Assembly (NCBI GenBank): GCA_015999765.1 | Contig: JAECQR010000004.1 | Location: 124,001 to 188,000, forward strand | Length of the DNA: 64,000 nt | Direction of reading: 5' to 3' | Source of the DNA: Flavobacteriia bacterium | Lineage (GTDB): Bacteria > Bacteroidota > Bacteroidia > Flavobacteriales > Weeksellaceae | Shown: one piece after another, positions 8,138 to 17,263 of the stretch | Position numbering within the stretch: the stretch's first letter is position 1 | How the letters are laid out: every line of letters starts with the position of its first letter | Translations under genes and position numbers: made by a program | The notes under the pieces: generated by a model | What the model was told of the DNA's origin: nothing | Databases searched by the model: none | What the model saw: the letters and a program-made list of their open reading frames with translations, nothing else

Positions 8138-8769
8138 AGGGATTTAACAACCTCAATACCAGTAACATCCTGCCGGACATTTCCCTCGTGTTCGAATTTT
8201 TTCAGGATCCTGCTTACGACTTCGCGGGCAGTTCCCAGACTGTTGGCAATTTCTTTATGCGAAACTTTTACAGGGTTTTTTCCGGTAATTTCTATCTTGT
8301 TCTGAAGATAGTCCATGACCCGCCGGTCCAGGCGGTGAAAAACTACTTTGTTCGTCATATCAATCATCTCGGCATATCTTAAATCATATTCTCTGTAGAA
8401 GAACTGGTTGATTTCCGGATAAGTGATAATCCATTTTTTCATATGCTGTACCGGGATCAGCATCACCTCGGAAGACTCATCAGTGGACGCAAAAACCTTA
8501 CTGATCCCATCCTTAAACATTGTTGAAAAAGTCATAATACAACTCCGTCCCGGTCTTACAAAATAATAAACAAGTTCGCGGTCACTGCTCATCGTGTACA
8601 CTTTCACCAAACCGCTCAAAACAATCGGGACATACTTCACCCGCTGCCCTTCCTGCATCAATTCTGTTTTGGGACCGAATTTCTGAACTACAGATTTCTC
8701 ACGCAGTTCATCCTGGAAATCATTTCCAAGAAAGTGGAAAGGCTGCTCGATTGTAAAGTCGCTGCTCAT
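8134..8769 (-). CDS. Crp/Fnr family transcriptional regulator (Crp1)
   Basis: This 211-residue protein has an N-terminal cyclic-nucleotide-binding-like β-roll (about 20-120), a dimerisation helix and a C-terminal winged helix-turn-helix (about 170-195, HKEIANSLGTAREVVSRILK). Alignment to E. coli CRP gives Arg182, Glu183 and Arg187 at the positions of Arg180, Glu181 and Arg185, the residues that read GTGA half-sites. It has one Cys (77) and no Fnr-type N-terminal Cys cluster. It is transcribed toward the DOMON/cytochrome operon, whose promoter carries a GTGAC palindrome. Confidence 0.93.
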   Translation of the reverse strand: MSSDFTIEQPFHFLGNDFQDELREKSVVQKFGPKTELMQEGQRVKYVPIVLSGLVKVYTMSSDRELVYYFVRPGRSCIMTFSTMFKDGISKVFASTDESSEVMLIPVQHMKKWIITYPEINQFFYREYDLRYAEMIDMTNKVVFHRLDRRVMDYLQNKIEITGKNPVKVSHKEIANSLGTAREVVSRILKKFEHEGNVRQDVTGIEVVKSL

Positions 8770-9024
8770 GATTTTTTTTATAAAATTATATATTATATTG
8801 ATAACTGCGGTTTTTAAATCATTAATTCTGACCCGTAAAACGTAAATATTAAAAAAAACTATGCATTACAGAACTTACTGTGAATTAGTTCATAACCTTT
8901 TATTTAATACTCTGGCAAAGAGATAAATATTCACATTTCATTGTAAGCAAACAGTTGATACAACGTTGAGAATTAAAAGCCGTTTTATTTGCTTTTAAGG
9001 ATCTGACGGTAGTATTTTTACATC
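8770..9024. other. Intergenic stretch, AT-rich
   Basis: No gene is visible. TATAATTTTA-like sequences just upstream of 8769 could be the Crp1 promoter. A TTTG at 8988-8991 and TATTTTTA at 9013-9020 are spaced 21 bp apart and could be a plus-strand promoter for the candidate RNA downstream. Confidence 0.35.
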
Positions 9025-9569
9025 ACCAATCAAGTCAGAATGCATAGCTGAATGGAAGCTTAACAGCTAAAATTTCACGCTTAAAATCTTTAAAGATGGT
9101 CAGAAATCTGAAAGCTGAGGCAATCAACTGGAAACCGAAAGGAGTAGGCTGAAAACCCGGAGAATCAAAATCCGATAAATTCTTTACTGATGCACGACGA
9201 CAAAGGCGCGGTACACACAGAGTTGAAAAAAGAAAAATCCGACAGGAACTTTCTTCATTAAAACTGGTATACCGAATAAAAAGTGGAACTTACGAGGTGA
9301 AAGAAGGTTTTTACCAGTCTCAGAAGAAGACGATGTTGAAAAACTAAATCTGAAGTCTGCAGCCAACAGGTAGAAATCAGGAATCACATCAACATTGAAA
9401 CTTAAAGTGTTTACTGATGAAACGATGATAAAAACGAACCGCAGGGAACTTTTTAAAATCAAAATTTTTGAAGTCAGTACTTAAAGTTGAAGTAAGAAGT
9501 GAAGCTTAACTGATGATTCAGCAAAAAGATTTGCAAATAATCCCCTTGCCGGACCATCAGTTTTTTTTT
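9025..9569 (+). ncRNA. Candidate long non-coding RNA
   Basis: About 545 bp of purine-rich sequence without a convincing reading frame on either strand; stops are frequent in all plus frames. It is preceded by a promoter-like pair (TTTG, 21 bp, TATTTTTA) and ends in a structured terminator. It does not carry the signatures I would recognise for tmRNA, RNase P RNA or SRP RNA. This is a weak call from layout alone; covariation or RNA-seq evidence would be needed. Confidence 0.3.
9509..9569 (+). terminator. Structured terminator of the candidate RNA
   Basis: Outer stem ACTGATG (9509-9515) with CATCAGT (9555-9561) followed by nine T's; inside lies a second hairpin GCAAA-AAGA-TTTGC (9521-9534). 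Confidence 0.6.
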
Positions 9570-9595
9570 ATGCTTTTTTCGGAAAGCAATTTTCT

Positions 9596-9603
9596 TAATT
9601 TTG
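9596..9603 (+). promoter_or_regulatory. -7 promoter box of dinB, leaderless
   Basis: TAATTTTG followed by CC ends 4 bp before the dinB ATG, so the mRNA should begin at or almost at the start codon. Confidence 0.6.
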
Positions 9604-9607
9604 CCTC

Positions 9608-10690
9608 ATGTTACCCGAGCGCAAAATCATCCACGTCGATATGGACGCGTTTTACGCTTCCGTAGAGCAGCATGATAATCCTGAACTTCGCGGCAAACCC
9701 ATTGCGGTGGGTGGTGGGCAATATGGCGTGGTGGCAGCAGCAAGTTACGAGGCCCGAAAATTCGGAGTCCGTTCTGCAATGCCCGGCAGATTGGCGCAAG
9801 AGAAATGCCCGCACTTAATTGTCGTAAAACCCAGGTTCCAGCGCTACAAAGAGATTTCGCAGCAGATTCGAAAAATTTTCTATGATTATACCGACCTGGT
9901 AGAACCGCTTTCACTAGATGAAGCTTACCTGGATGTAACTGAAAATAAAAAGGGAATAGAGTCCGCCAACGATATCGCCAGAGAAATCAGGCAAAGAATT
10001 TTTGAAGAAACCGGACTCACGGCTTCTGCGGGAATTTCGGTGAATAAATTTCTGGCAAAAGTAGCCTCAGATTATAACAAACCCAACGGGCAAAAAACCA
10101 TTCATCCCACGCAAATCCTAGAGTTCATGGAGGAACTGCCGATTGAAAAATTCTACGGTATCGGGAAAGTAACGGCCAACAGGATGCACGAAATGCACAT
10201 CTTTAAAGGAGCCGACCTTAAGAAAAAATCACTCGAAGAACTTATCAATCTCTTCGGGAAATCAGGAAACTATTATTATAACGTAGTTCGCGGAATTCAT
10301 AACAGCGAAGTAAAACCCCACCGCATCCAGAAAAGTGTAGCGGTGGAGGAAACTTTTTGGGAGAATCTGCTGGATGAAGACTCGGTTTTCAAGCAGCTTC
10401 AGCTCATCAGTGAAGAACTCGAAACCCGACTCGGCAAAAAAGAAATCAAAGGAAAATCTTTAACCCTGAAAATAAAGTACAAAGATTTCACGCAGTACAC
10501 GCGCAGTACGACGCGGGAAAACTATTTTGGTGATGCCGAAGATTTCTATAAAACGGCCAGAAAACTCTGGGAACTGCGCCCTTTCGACAAACCGGTCCGG
10601 TTGCTGGGACTTTCGCTTTCCAACCTCAACACTCAGGAAAAAAAACAGGTGTCTGTACAGCTGAAAATCCCTTTCGAAGAATTTGAGTGA
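9608..10690 (+). CDS. dinB: DNA polymerase IV (Y family)
   Basis: This 360-residue translesion polymerase has the catalytic HVDMDAFYASVEQ at 9-21, the YSxxE-type palm motif LSLDEAYLDVT (about 102-112), the helix-hairpin-helix region IEKFYGIGKVTANRM and the little-finger domain near the C-terminus. The protein ends QLKIPFEEFE, in which QLKIPF resembles a sliding-clamp-binding motif. Length and motifs are normal for DinB. It is monocistronic; the next genes converge from the other strand. Confidence 0.97.
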   Translation: MLPERKIIHVDMDAFYASVEQHDNPELRGKPIAVGGGQYGVVAAASYEARKFGVRSAMPGRLAQEKCPHLIVVKPRFQRYKEISQQIRKIFYDYTDLVEPLSLDEAYLDVTENKKGIESANDIAREIRQRIFEETGLTASAGISVNKFLAKVASDYNKPNGQKTIHPTQILEFMEELPIEKFYGIGKVTANRMHEMHIFKGADLKKKSLEELINLFGKSGNYYYNVVRGIHNSEVKPHRIQKSVAVEETFWENLLDEDSVFKQLQLISEELETRLGKKEIKGKSLTLKIKYKDFTQYTRSTTRENYFGDAEDFYKTARKLWELRPFDKPVRLLGLSLSNLNTQEKKQVSVQLKIPFEEFE

Positions 10691-10720
10691 ACCGGAAATC
10701 TTAATATGTAAGTGATTTAA

Positions 10721-10930
10721 TTACAAGCAGCAGCTGTCGCCAGCGTTGTCCCTAATTCCGAATTTTTCAAGGATATTCCCAAGCAGACACCAATTGGTAA
10801 AAGCCGACTGAAAGAGATTGATGCCTACAAATCCGGTAAGGAAAAACCAGTTCTGGTGTACAAAAATCCCCAAAAGAAGGCTTACTAAAATCATGGTTCC
10901 GGCTACAGCGTGAATCGTTCTTGTTTTCAT
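10721..10930 (-). CDS. DUF2892 small membrane protein
   Basis: This 69-residue protein has two hydrophobic helices separated by a short turn (TMILVSLLLGIFV, WFFLTGFVGINLFQSAFTNWC) and a Cys-containing tail (NAGDSCCL). The pattern is that of DUF2892, the membrane module of the YgaP rhodanese. DUF2892 proteins are common beside sulfur-transfer and thiol-redox genes. It is the last gene of the RND efflux operon, and a second DUF2892 protein is in the sulfur cluster at 20170. Confidence 0.85.
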   Translation of the reverse strand: MKTRTIHAVAGTMILVSLLLGIFVHQNWFFLTGFVGINLFQSAFTNWCLLGNILEKFGIRDNAGDSCCL

Positions 10931-10947
10931 AATTGTCTGTTTTGTTG

Positions 10948-11253
10948 TTAAATAATCTGTTCTACTCCAACAGCAGCCAGGTGAATTCTGGACTCGAACT
11001 CCTGCTGGGTATTGAATTTACGGATGTGTTCAATAATCTTTTCAAGCACTTCGTCATTTGCAAATATGGTAAACATTAAAGATTCGGTCTCCACACCTGA
11101 AGAGGCAAACCAGTTGTCGGAAGAAGATACCGAGCTGTTGGCCTTAAATCCGCGGACTTCATGATAAGAAAATACCTGAACTCCGGAATGCAGCAAAATA
11201 TCTTTTACTTTTTTCTCGAATTCCTTTACTGCAGTAATATGAATGAGTTTCAT
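10948..11253 (-). CDS. Small PII-like/DUF3240-type protein of an efflux operon
   Basis: This 101-residue cytoplasmic protein has a ferredoxin-like βαββαβ pattern: MKLIHITAVKEFEKKVKDIL, then VQVFSYHEVRGF, a long loop rich in Ser, LMFTIFANDEVLEKIIEHI and HLAAVGVEQII. It resembles PII-like small proteins encoded beside RND pumps (DUF3240 type), where a regulatory role is assumed. It contains no PII uridylylation T-loop that I can identify. It lies 75 bp after the RND pump gene and 17 bp before the DUF2892 gene. Confidence 0.6.
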   Translation of the reverse strand: MKLIHITAVKEFEKKVKDILLHSGVQVFSYHEVRGFKANSSVSSSDNWFASSGVETESLMFTIFANDEVLEKIIEHIRKFNTQQEFESRIHLAAVGVEQII

Positions 11254-11328
11254 TGTTTTGAAATTTAAACGGACACAGTCGGCGCGATACCGGCCGTGTC
11301 CGGAGATTAATGATTAGTTAAACTGAAA

Positions 11329-14300
11329 TTATTCAGGTAAATTAGGGTTTCCGTTGTGATTAAATTCTTCTTCATCGGAAGCATCTGCTGCCTGAATTTT
11401 ATCCCACTTTTTCTTTTCGGTCATGTAATAGATCAGCGGAACTACAATGAGGGTAAGCACTGTGGAAACAATCGCTCCGAACACCAGTGAAATCGCAAGT
11501 CCCTGGAAAATTGGATCGAAGAGGATAATCACAGCGCCGATAACTACTGCACCCGTTGTTAATAAAATTGGGGTCGTGCGCACGGCTCCAGCTTCAATAA
11601 TCGCCTGTTTGATGGGAATTCCTTCATTCAGACGGATTTCAATAAAGTCGATGAGGAGAACAGAGTTTCTTACCATAACCCCTGCAAGGGCAATCATCCC
11701 GATAAATGAAGTCGCGGTAAAGAACGCGCCCAGCAGCCAGTGTCCCAACACGATTCCCACCAAAGAAAGCGGAATAGCGGCCATCATCACCAGCGGTGTT
11801 TTGAAGTTCTGGAACCAGCCCACAATCAGCATATAAATGATGATGATTACCACTGCAAACGCAACACCCAGATCGCGGAAGACTTCAAGCGTAATCTGCC
11901 ATTCGCCGTCCCACTTCACGGTATAGTCGCTTTCATCTTTTGGCTGCGCCATATACAGTTCGTTGATTTTGTAACCTGCCGGAAGCTTAATTTTGTTTAG
12001 TTTTTCTTCCATCCCAAGAATCGCGTAGGCTGGACTTTCCAACTCACCCGCCATGTCAGCAAGAACATACACCACTCTTTTCTGGTCTTTTCGGTAGATG
12101 CTTTTCTCCAGCGTATCTCTTTCAATTTTTATAACATCGCTCACAGGCATCATATTTCCTGCGGCACCTTTTACTTTCAGCGCAGTGATATCCTGTATGG
12201 TTGATTTTTCGCTGTTATTGAGCTTCATCACCATGTTAACGGGCTGGCTGCTTTTTTCGTCATAAAGGGTGGAAACCGGATATTCTCCCAAAAGATAGTT
12301 CAGATTTCCTACCAGCTGCTGTGGCGCGATGCCATTCAGCATACTTTTCTCTTTATCTGGAATGATTTTGAATTCACCCTGTGGCGCTTCCACCATCCAG
12401 TCAACATCTACAACATCTTCTGTATTGATGAGGATTTTCTGAACTTCGTCTGCAATCCGAATCTGTTCGTCATAGTCAGGTCCGTAAACTTCTGCAACAA
12501 TGGTAGAAAGTACCGGCGGTCCTGGAGGAACCTCAACAATTTTAATATTCGCTCCGAATTTCCTGGCAATCTTCTGGATTTCCGGACGGATGGTTTTGGC
12601 TACATCATGACTTTGTTTTGAGCGTTCGCTTTTGTTCAGTAAATTAACCTGAATATCTGCAGTATTGCTCGCCCCACGCATATCGTAATGTCTTACAAGT
12701 CCGTTGAAGGTAATTGGTGATGAAGCACCCACATAATTCTGGTAATTCACGATTTCCGGAACGGTTCTCAGATACTGAGAAACCTCTTTGGCTACGACGG
12801 AAGTTTTCTCGAGTGTCGTACCTTCTGGCATATCAATCACGACCTGGATTTCATTTTTATTATCGAACGGAAGCATTTTCACGGCTACCCATTTGGTAAA
12901 GAATGCGAGCATAGATATCATCAGTAAAACTCCGGTAACCGCCAACATTGTCCATCTTTTCTTTCCACTGTCCAGGAACGGCTGTTCGATTTTCTTGTAC
13001 CATTTATAGATCAAACCGGTCTCCAGTCCCTGTTCTTCCTGATGTTCCTTTTCGTCTTTCACTTTAAGCAAATGATAACCCAGATAAGGAGTCACCGTCA
13101 ATGCAACGAACAATGAAAGCAGCATGGCAATCGATGCTCCGATCGGCATCGGCGACATATAAGGTCCCATCATTCCCGATACAAATGCCATCGGCAGAAT
13201 GGCGGCAATTACGGTAAAGGTTGCCAGAATTGTTGGGTTTCCGACTTCATTAATCGCATAAATAGCAGCCTGTTTAAAGGGCAGTTTCTTCATATGGAAA
13301 TGCCTGTGCATATTCTCTGCGATAATGATACTGTCATCTACGACGATTCCCACCACGAAAACAAGGGCAAAAAGCGTAATCCTGTTCAGGGTGTACCCCA
13401 GCATATAGTAGCTGAAAAGGGTAAGTGCAAAGGTAAGCGGCACCGAAAGGAACACGACCAAACCACCGCGCCAGCCCATCGCCAGCATTACGAGAATGGT
13501 TACTGCAACAATCGCGACACCTAAGTGAAGCAAAAGTTCGGACACTTTATGGGAAGCGGTTTCACCATAGTTTCTCGTAACTTCCACATGAACATCATTG
13601 GGAATTAAAGTTTTCTTTAAAGATTCCACTTTCTCCAGAAGCTGCTCAGAAATCATCATCGCATCCGCCCCTTTCACTTTTGATACAGACAAGGTAACTG
13701 CGGGATATTCTGACGGATTCTTAGCTCCTTTTTCGGTTCCTTTCCCGAAGCCCATGCTTACATAATTGGCAGGCGAGGCAGGTCCGTCGGTCACCGTTGC
13801 GATCTGTTTCAGATAAACCGGCATCGATTGTGAAGTGCCAACCACCAGATTTTCAACATCTTCCTGGGAAGTGAGGAACTGGCCGGTTTTCAGCAGATAT
13901 TCGGTATCGTTGCTTACAAAACTTCCGCTCTGTGCGCTGCCGTTGTTGGCCTGAATCATCTGCATTACCGCCAGCGGATCGACAGCGCTTTCAGCCATTT
14001 TCTCCCGGTCGAGCGTAATTTTCAACTGTCGCGGGCGGCCTCCGATTACGGTGGTCTGGGAAACGTCTTTTTCTTTTTTGATTTCAGAAGCCAGCTCTTC
14101 GGTGATCTGTCTCAGCTGGAAATCATCATATTTCTCGCTCCACAGGGTGAGTCCTAACATGGGAACATCATCAATGGAACGGGTTTTCACCATCGGTTCC
14201 GAAATACCCGGCGGGAATATGTTCTTATTTTTCATGAGCTCGTCATACAGCTTCACATAAGAGCGTTCGGTATCTTCGCCTACATAGAACTGAACGATGA

Positions 14301-14586
14301 TCATGGCACGGCCGTTCATGGCCATGGCATGCACATGTTCTACTCCTTTGATATTGGAGATGAGTTTTTCTAAAGGTTTTACGACGCGGCTTTCCACTTC
14401 TTTGGGACTGGCGCCGGGATAACCCACCATCACATCGGCCATCGGCACAATGATCTGCGGTTCTTCTTCTCTTGGTATTAATGTCGAACTGTACACTCCG
14501 ATGATCATCAGTCCAATCATTAACAGAATGGTTAATTTTGAATTGATAAAAAACTCGGCAATGCGTCCTGCGATTCCTTTTTCCAT
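11329..14586 (-). CDS. RND efflux pump permease
   Basis: This 1085-residue inner-membrane protein has the RND layout: TM1 at about 14-32, a periplasmic porter domain, a TM2-6 block, a second porter domain and a C-terminal TM block. TM4 carries the paired acidic residues VVGIVVDDSIIIAENMHRH that relay protons, as in the hydrophobe/amphiphile efflux (HAE) branch rather than the heavy-metal branch. It is encoded with a lipoprotein adaptor and a TolC-type channel, forming a complete tripartite pump. The substrate cannot be read from sequence; the shared operator with the sulfur cluster suggests a role in electrophile or sulfur stress. Confidence 0.93.
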   Translation of the reverse strand: MEKGIAGRIAEFFINSKLTILLMIGLMIIGVYSSTLIPREEEPQIIVPMADVMVGYPGASPKEVESRVVKPLEKLISNIKGVEHVHAMAMNGRAMIIVQFYVGEDTERSYVKLYDELMKNKNIFPPGISEPMVKTRSIDDVPMLGLTLWSEKYDDFQLRQITEELASEIKKEKDVSQTTVIGGRPRQLKITLDREKMAESAVDPLAVMQMIQANNGSAQSGSFVSNDTEYLLKTGQFLTSQEDVENLVVGTSQSMPVYLKQIATVTDGPASPANYVSMGFGKGTEKGAKNPSEYPAVTLSVSKVKGADAMMISEQLLEKVESLKKTLIPNDVHVEVTRNYGETASHKVSELLLHLGVAIVAVTILVMLAMGWRGGLVVFLSVPLTFALTLFSYYMLGYTLNRITLFALVFVVGIVVDDSIIIAENMHRHFHMKKLPFKQAAIYAINEVGNPTILATFTVIAAILPMAFVSGMMGPYMSPMPIGASIAMLLSLFVALTVTPYLGYHLLKVKDEKEHQEEQGLETGLIYKWYKKIEQPFLDSGKKRWTMLAVTGVLLMISMLAFFTKWVAVKMLPFDNKNEIQVVIDMPEGTTLEKTSVVAKEVSQYLRTVPEIVNYQNYVGASSPITFNGLVRHYDMRGASNTADIQVNLLNKSERSKQSHDVAKTIRPEIQKIARKFGANIKIVEVPPGPPVLSTIVAEVYGPDYDEQIRIADEVQKILINTEDVVDVDWMVEAPQGEFKIIPDKEKSMLNGIAPQQLVGNLNYLLGEYPVSTLYDEKSSQPVNMVMKLNNSEKSTIQDITALKVKGAAGNMMPVSDVIKIERDTLEKSIYRKDQKRVVYVLADMAGELESPAYAILGMEEKLNKIKLPAGYKINELYMAQPKDESDYTVKWDGEWQITLEVFRDLGVAFAVVIIIIYMLIVGWFQNFKTPLVMMAAIPLSLVGIVLGHWLLGAFFTATSFIGMIALAGVMVRNSVLLIDFIEIRLNEGIPIKQAIIEAGAVRTTPILLTTGAVVIGAVIILFDPIFQGLAISLVFGAIVSTVLTLIVVPLIYYMTEKKKWDKIQAADASDEEEFNHNGNPNLPE

Positions 14587-14606
14587 AATTTAATCAGGTA
14601 ATTAGT

Positions 14607-14698
14607 TGATGTGTTGATGAGTCGATGTGTTAATGTGCTGATGAGATCATTTTAACTGCTGACAACAAATCAGCACATCCTCTCATCACCTCATCATC
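14607..14698. repeat. Intergenic inverted repeat of GATGTG-like words
   Basis: Between the pump and adaptor genes lies a run of related words (GATGTGTTGATGAG...) on the left and their complements (ATCAGCACATCC...) on the right. The core is a perfect 10-bp inverted repeat, ATGTGCTGAT at 14633-14642 and ATCAGCACAT at 14669-14678. Such imperfect word repeats are typical mobile-looking intergenic elements of Chryseobacterium-type genomes. Confidence 0.6.
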
Positions 14699-14701
14699 AC
14701 A

Positions 14702-15787
14702 TTATTTTGTAGATACTTTTGCACCGTTAAACAATTTTCCCTTTGCGGAAACGATATAAGGTTCTTTGGCGGTAAGGCCGGAAAGAATTTCCACCTGATC
14801 ACCCATCACTTTACCGGTTTTCACCCAACGGAGAAGAGCGGTATTGGTTGAACTTACGGTGTAGATTCCTGTAAGCTGTCCGTTTTCTACCAATGCAGCT
14901 TTCGGCACAGTTAACGATTGCTGAAAATCCTGATTTACACTTCCGCTTCTTTTGAATGGGAACTGCACATTCACATACATTCCCGGCAGATATTCTTTAC
15001 TTTGGGGAACACTGATTTTTACAACATACTGCCCGCCGGTATTTGCAGCGGAAAGACTTACTTCAGATACCTGTCCAGCAACTTCTTTATTGGTAGATTT
15101 CATAAGAACTTTTACCGGCATACCGGTTTTGATTAAGGTAATATCCTGCTCAGAAACCAGAACCTGTGCAAGTAAGTTCCCGGAACTTTCGATGGTAAGG
15201 ATCGGCATTCCCGGATTGGCAAGATCGCCCTGACTCGCATACTTTGCAGTAACCACGCCGGAAATGGGAGCGGTAACATTGGCGTAGCGGTACTGTGAAT
15301 TCACTTCGCTTTTCATCATTCTCGCGCCGTCCAGGGTAGCTTTAGCCATTTCATAACGGGCGCGCATATCATCAAGCTCTTTTTGGGAAGCACTTTGTGA
15401 GTTATACAAATTCTGGAAACGCTGGTAATCCTTCGAAGCACTGTTAAAAGCTGCCTGCGCCTGGGCAATCTGGGCATTCGCCTGTCCGCCTTTTGCCTGG
15501 ATATCAGTATTATTAATGCTTACAAGGGACTGACCTGCACTTACAAAATCTCCGACATCGGCTCTGAGCATCGTGATATAGCCCATCATTCGGGTAGATA
15601 CATTGACGGAGTTTTTCGCCACGAGCTTTCCACTAGCGTTTACATAGCCAAGTGCGTCGGTGGTCGCCGTGTTGCTGAGCGTTACCTGAACAGGTTTGGT
15701 GTTGTCGGCAGTTTCTTTCGGATCGGCTGAACAGCTCGCAAGAAGGGCTGAACCAAGCAGTAATGAAAGATAAATATGTTTTTTCAT
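14702..15787 (-). CDS. RND efflux periplasmic adaptor lipoprotein
   Basis: This 361-residue membrane-fusion protein has a lipoprotein signal (LLASC, Cys19), a split biotinyl-lipoyl domain (GYITMLRADVGDFVSAGQSL and YANVTAPISGVVTAKYASQGDL), an α-hairpin between them (about 80-145) and β-barrel and membrane-proximal domains. It links the inner-membrane pump at 11329 to the TolC channel at 15829. It is second in the operon, 41 bp after tolC. Confidence 0.93.
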   Translation of the reverse strand: MKKHIYLSLLLGSALLASCSADPKETADNTKPVQVTLSNTATTDALGYVNASGKLVAKNSVNVSTRMMGYITMLRADVGDFVSAGQSLVSINNTDIQAKGGQANAQIAQAQAAFNSASKDYQRFQNLYNSQSASQKELDDMRARYEMAKATLDGARMMKSEVNSQYRYANVTAPISGVVTAKYASQGDLANPGMPILTIESSGNLLAQVLVSEQDITLIKTGMPVKVLMKSTNKEVAGQVSEVSLSAANTGGQYVVKISVPQSKEYLPGMYVNVQFPFKRSGSVNQDFQQSLTVPKAALVENGQLTGIYTVSSTNTALLRWVKTGKVMGDQVEILSGLTAKEPYIVSAKGKLFNGAKVSTK

Positions 15788-15828
15788 AAGAGATTATTTT
15801 CTGAGTTTTTAATTTTTTTAGCTTTCGT

Positions 15829-17133
15829 TTATTTCAAGAATTTATAATATTCCAAAGCGGTATTGTATTCCAGCACCGACTGGTGATATTCGAGTTCTTT
15901 TTTAGACATGAGGGTTTCGGCATTCAACACATCTGAAGCTTTTTCAAGTCCCTGCTCATATCGGTTTTTGCGGATGCGGTAGGCTTCGGCGGTTTGCTCC
16001 CAGGCCTGTTTGCTGAGTTTCACTTTATGGTCAGCGTCTGCCACCTTTCGGAAAGCTTTGGTGAGTTCCAGAGTGCTCTGTTTTTGATACTGTACAACCT
16101 CTGTTTCAGATTTCGCCAGATCGGCTTTGTATTTTGCGATTTCGCTTTTGGCTTTCATTCCGTCGAAAATATTCCAGGAAAGCTCAACTCCCACCAAATA
16201 ACCGTTGGCATCGAACTGATAAGGTTTATTGTCGTACAGTTCAAAACTTCCGAAAGCATTCAACCTGGGCAGGAACTTAGCTTCTGAAGATTTTACTAGA
16301 TAATCATAGGACTCCAGGGATCTACGGAAGGCCTGAATATCCTTCCTGTCGTTACTCAGCAAAGGATCCAGTGCAAGCAGATCATCCTGATATTCCAGGG
16401 TTTCTGCCGGTTTCATCACTTTGTTTTCCGGAGATTCATCAAGCAGATAAAAAAGATAGTCTGAGGCGTTCTGCACATTCGATTTTGCAAAACGGATCTG
16501 GCTGTCGATTTCTGCTACACGGACATTCATGTCCAGAACATCAGATTTCTGTATCATTCCGTTTTTAAAATAATTGTCGATGACTTTCTTATTGGCCAGA
16601 ACGGTGTTTCTAGCGCCTTCCAGCACTTCCACGTTTTTATAAGCCATCTGCAGCTGCATATAGGCTTTGTTCAGTTCGAATTTCAGGTATTCGCGGGTGC
16701 GTTCCTGTTTCAGTTTCAAAACCTCAACCTTTACTTCACCGGCTTTCTTCATATACACCGCATCTTTATTGTAAATGGGCTGCTGCACTTCGAGCTTGGT
16801 AGCGAAATTGAAAAAATTCTTGGGATTGTTGAGGTTGGCAGGATTAAAATCCTCCATCGTCACCCGTTCCTGATTGAGTTTCGAGCCAAAGGCCATCAGC
16901 GGATTGTTGGTTGAAATCCCGGTATAGCTGGCTTTAATGTTGGGCAGATGCATCGCACGGGACATCAGCAGATCGGCCTCAGCAGAATGTACTTCTGCAG
17001 ACGCAATTTTAAGCTGAAGGTTTTTACTTTCGATTCTTGCTTCCAGATCCTGCCTGGAAACCTGCACGGTCTCCTGTCCCCAGAGGACTGGCGTGAAGAG
17101 CATTGCAAATGCGGTAATTAATAGTTTTCTCAT
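15829..17133 (-). CDS. TolC family outer-membrane efflux channel
   Basis: I start at the ATG at 17133 (MRKLLITAFAMLFTPVLWGQ), which gives a signal peptide and 434 residues; the in-frame TTG at 17154 overlaps the -7 box. The mature protein is the tandem coiled-coil repeat of TolC, with repeated helices such as KAYMQLQMAYKNVEVLEGA and the second-half equivalent LTKAFRKVADADHKVKLSKQ. It is the first gene of an operon tolC-adaptor-RND-PII-like-DUF2892. Confidence 0.92.
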   Translation of the reverse strand: MRKLLITAFAMLFTPVLWGQETVQVSRQDLEARIESKNLQLKIASAEVHSAEADLLMSRAMHLPNIKASYTGISTNNPLMAFGSKLNQERVTMEDFNPANLNNPKNFFNFATKLEVQQPIYNKDAVYMKKAGEVKVEVLKLKQERTREYLKFELNKAYMQLQMAYKNVEVLEGARNTVLANKKVIDNYFKNGMIQKSDVLDMNVRVAEIDSQIRFAKSNVQNASDYLFYLLDESPENKVMKPAETLEYQDDLLALDPLLSNDRKDIQAFRRSLESYDYLVKSSEAKFLPRLNAFGSFELYDNKPYQFDANGYLVGVELSWNIFDGMKAKSEIAKYKADLAKSETEVVQYQKQSTLELTKAFRKVADADHKVKLSKQAWEQTAEAYRIRKNRYEQGLEKASDVLNAETLMSKKELEYHQSVLEYNTALEYYKFLK

Positions 17134-17151
17134 GTTCCGTATAATTTGGTG

Positions 17152-17159
17152 CAAATGTA
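17152..17159 (-). promoter_or_regulatory. -7 promoter box of the RND efflux operon
   Basis: On the minus strand this reads TACATTTG followed by C, 18 bp before the ATG at 17133 and 36.5 bp from the centre of the operator. Confidence 0.65.
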
Positions 17160-17181
17160 TAGGCTATACGGAGTTGAGAAG

Positions 17182-17195
17182 GTAACCTGAGTTAC
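17182..17195 (-). promoter_or_regulatory. Predicted Crp2 operator of the efflux operon (GTAAC-N4-GTTAC)
   Basis: GTAACCTGAGTTAC is a perfect palindrome in its two 5-bp half-sites. Its centre is 36.5 bp from the end of the efflux operon's -7 box, and it lies 68 bp downstream of the Crp2 stop codon. The same element in the same geometry precedes the sulfur cluster at 17974. Confidence 0.72.
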
Positions 17196-17263
17196 ATAGG
17201 AAAAAAACGGAATCAAAAAACACGGCCGCGGGGCCGTGTGCACTATTTTATAATATGACTTGT

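Noticed and set aside
8004-8180. N-terminal extension of the DUF5777-type protein
   Set aside because: It would cover the promoter and operator and precede a clean signal peptide; the start at 8003 is better.
8879-8894. CRP-like TGTGA-N6-TCATA upstream of Crp1
   Set aside because: One mismatch and over 100 bp from the Crp1 start with no suitable -7 box at class II or class I distance; chance match likely.
9184-9462. 92-residue minus-strand reading frame
   Set aside because: Low-complexity, Phe/Ser-rich product in purine-rich DNA; no start signal or homology pattern. Treated as a shadow of the candidate RNA.
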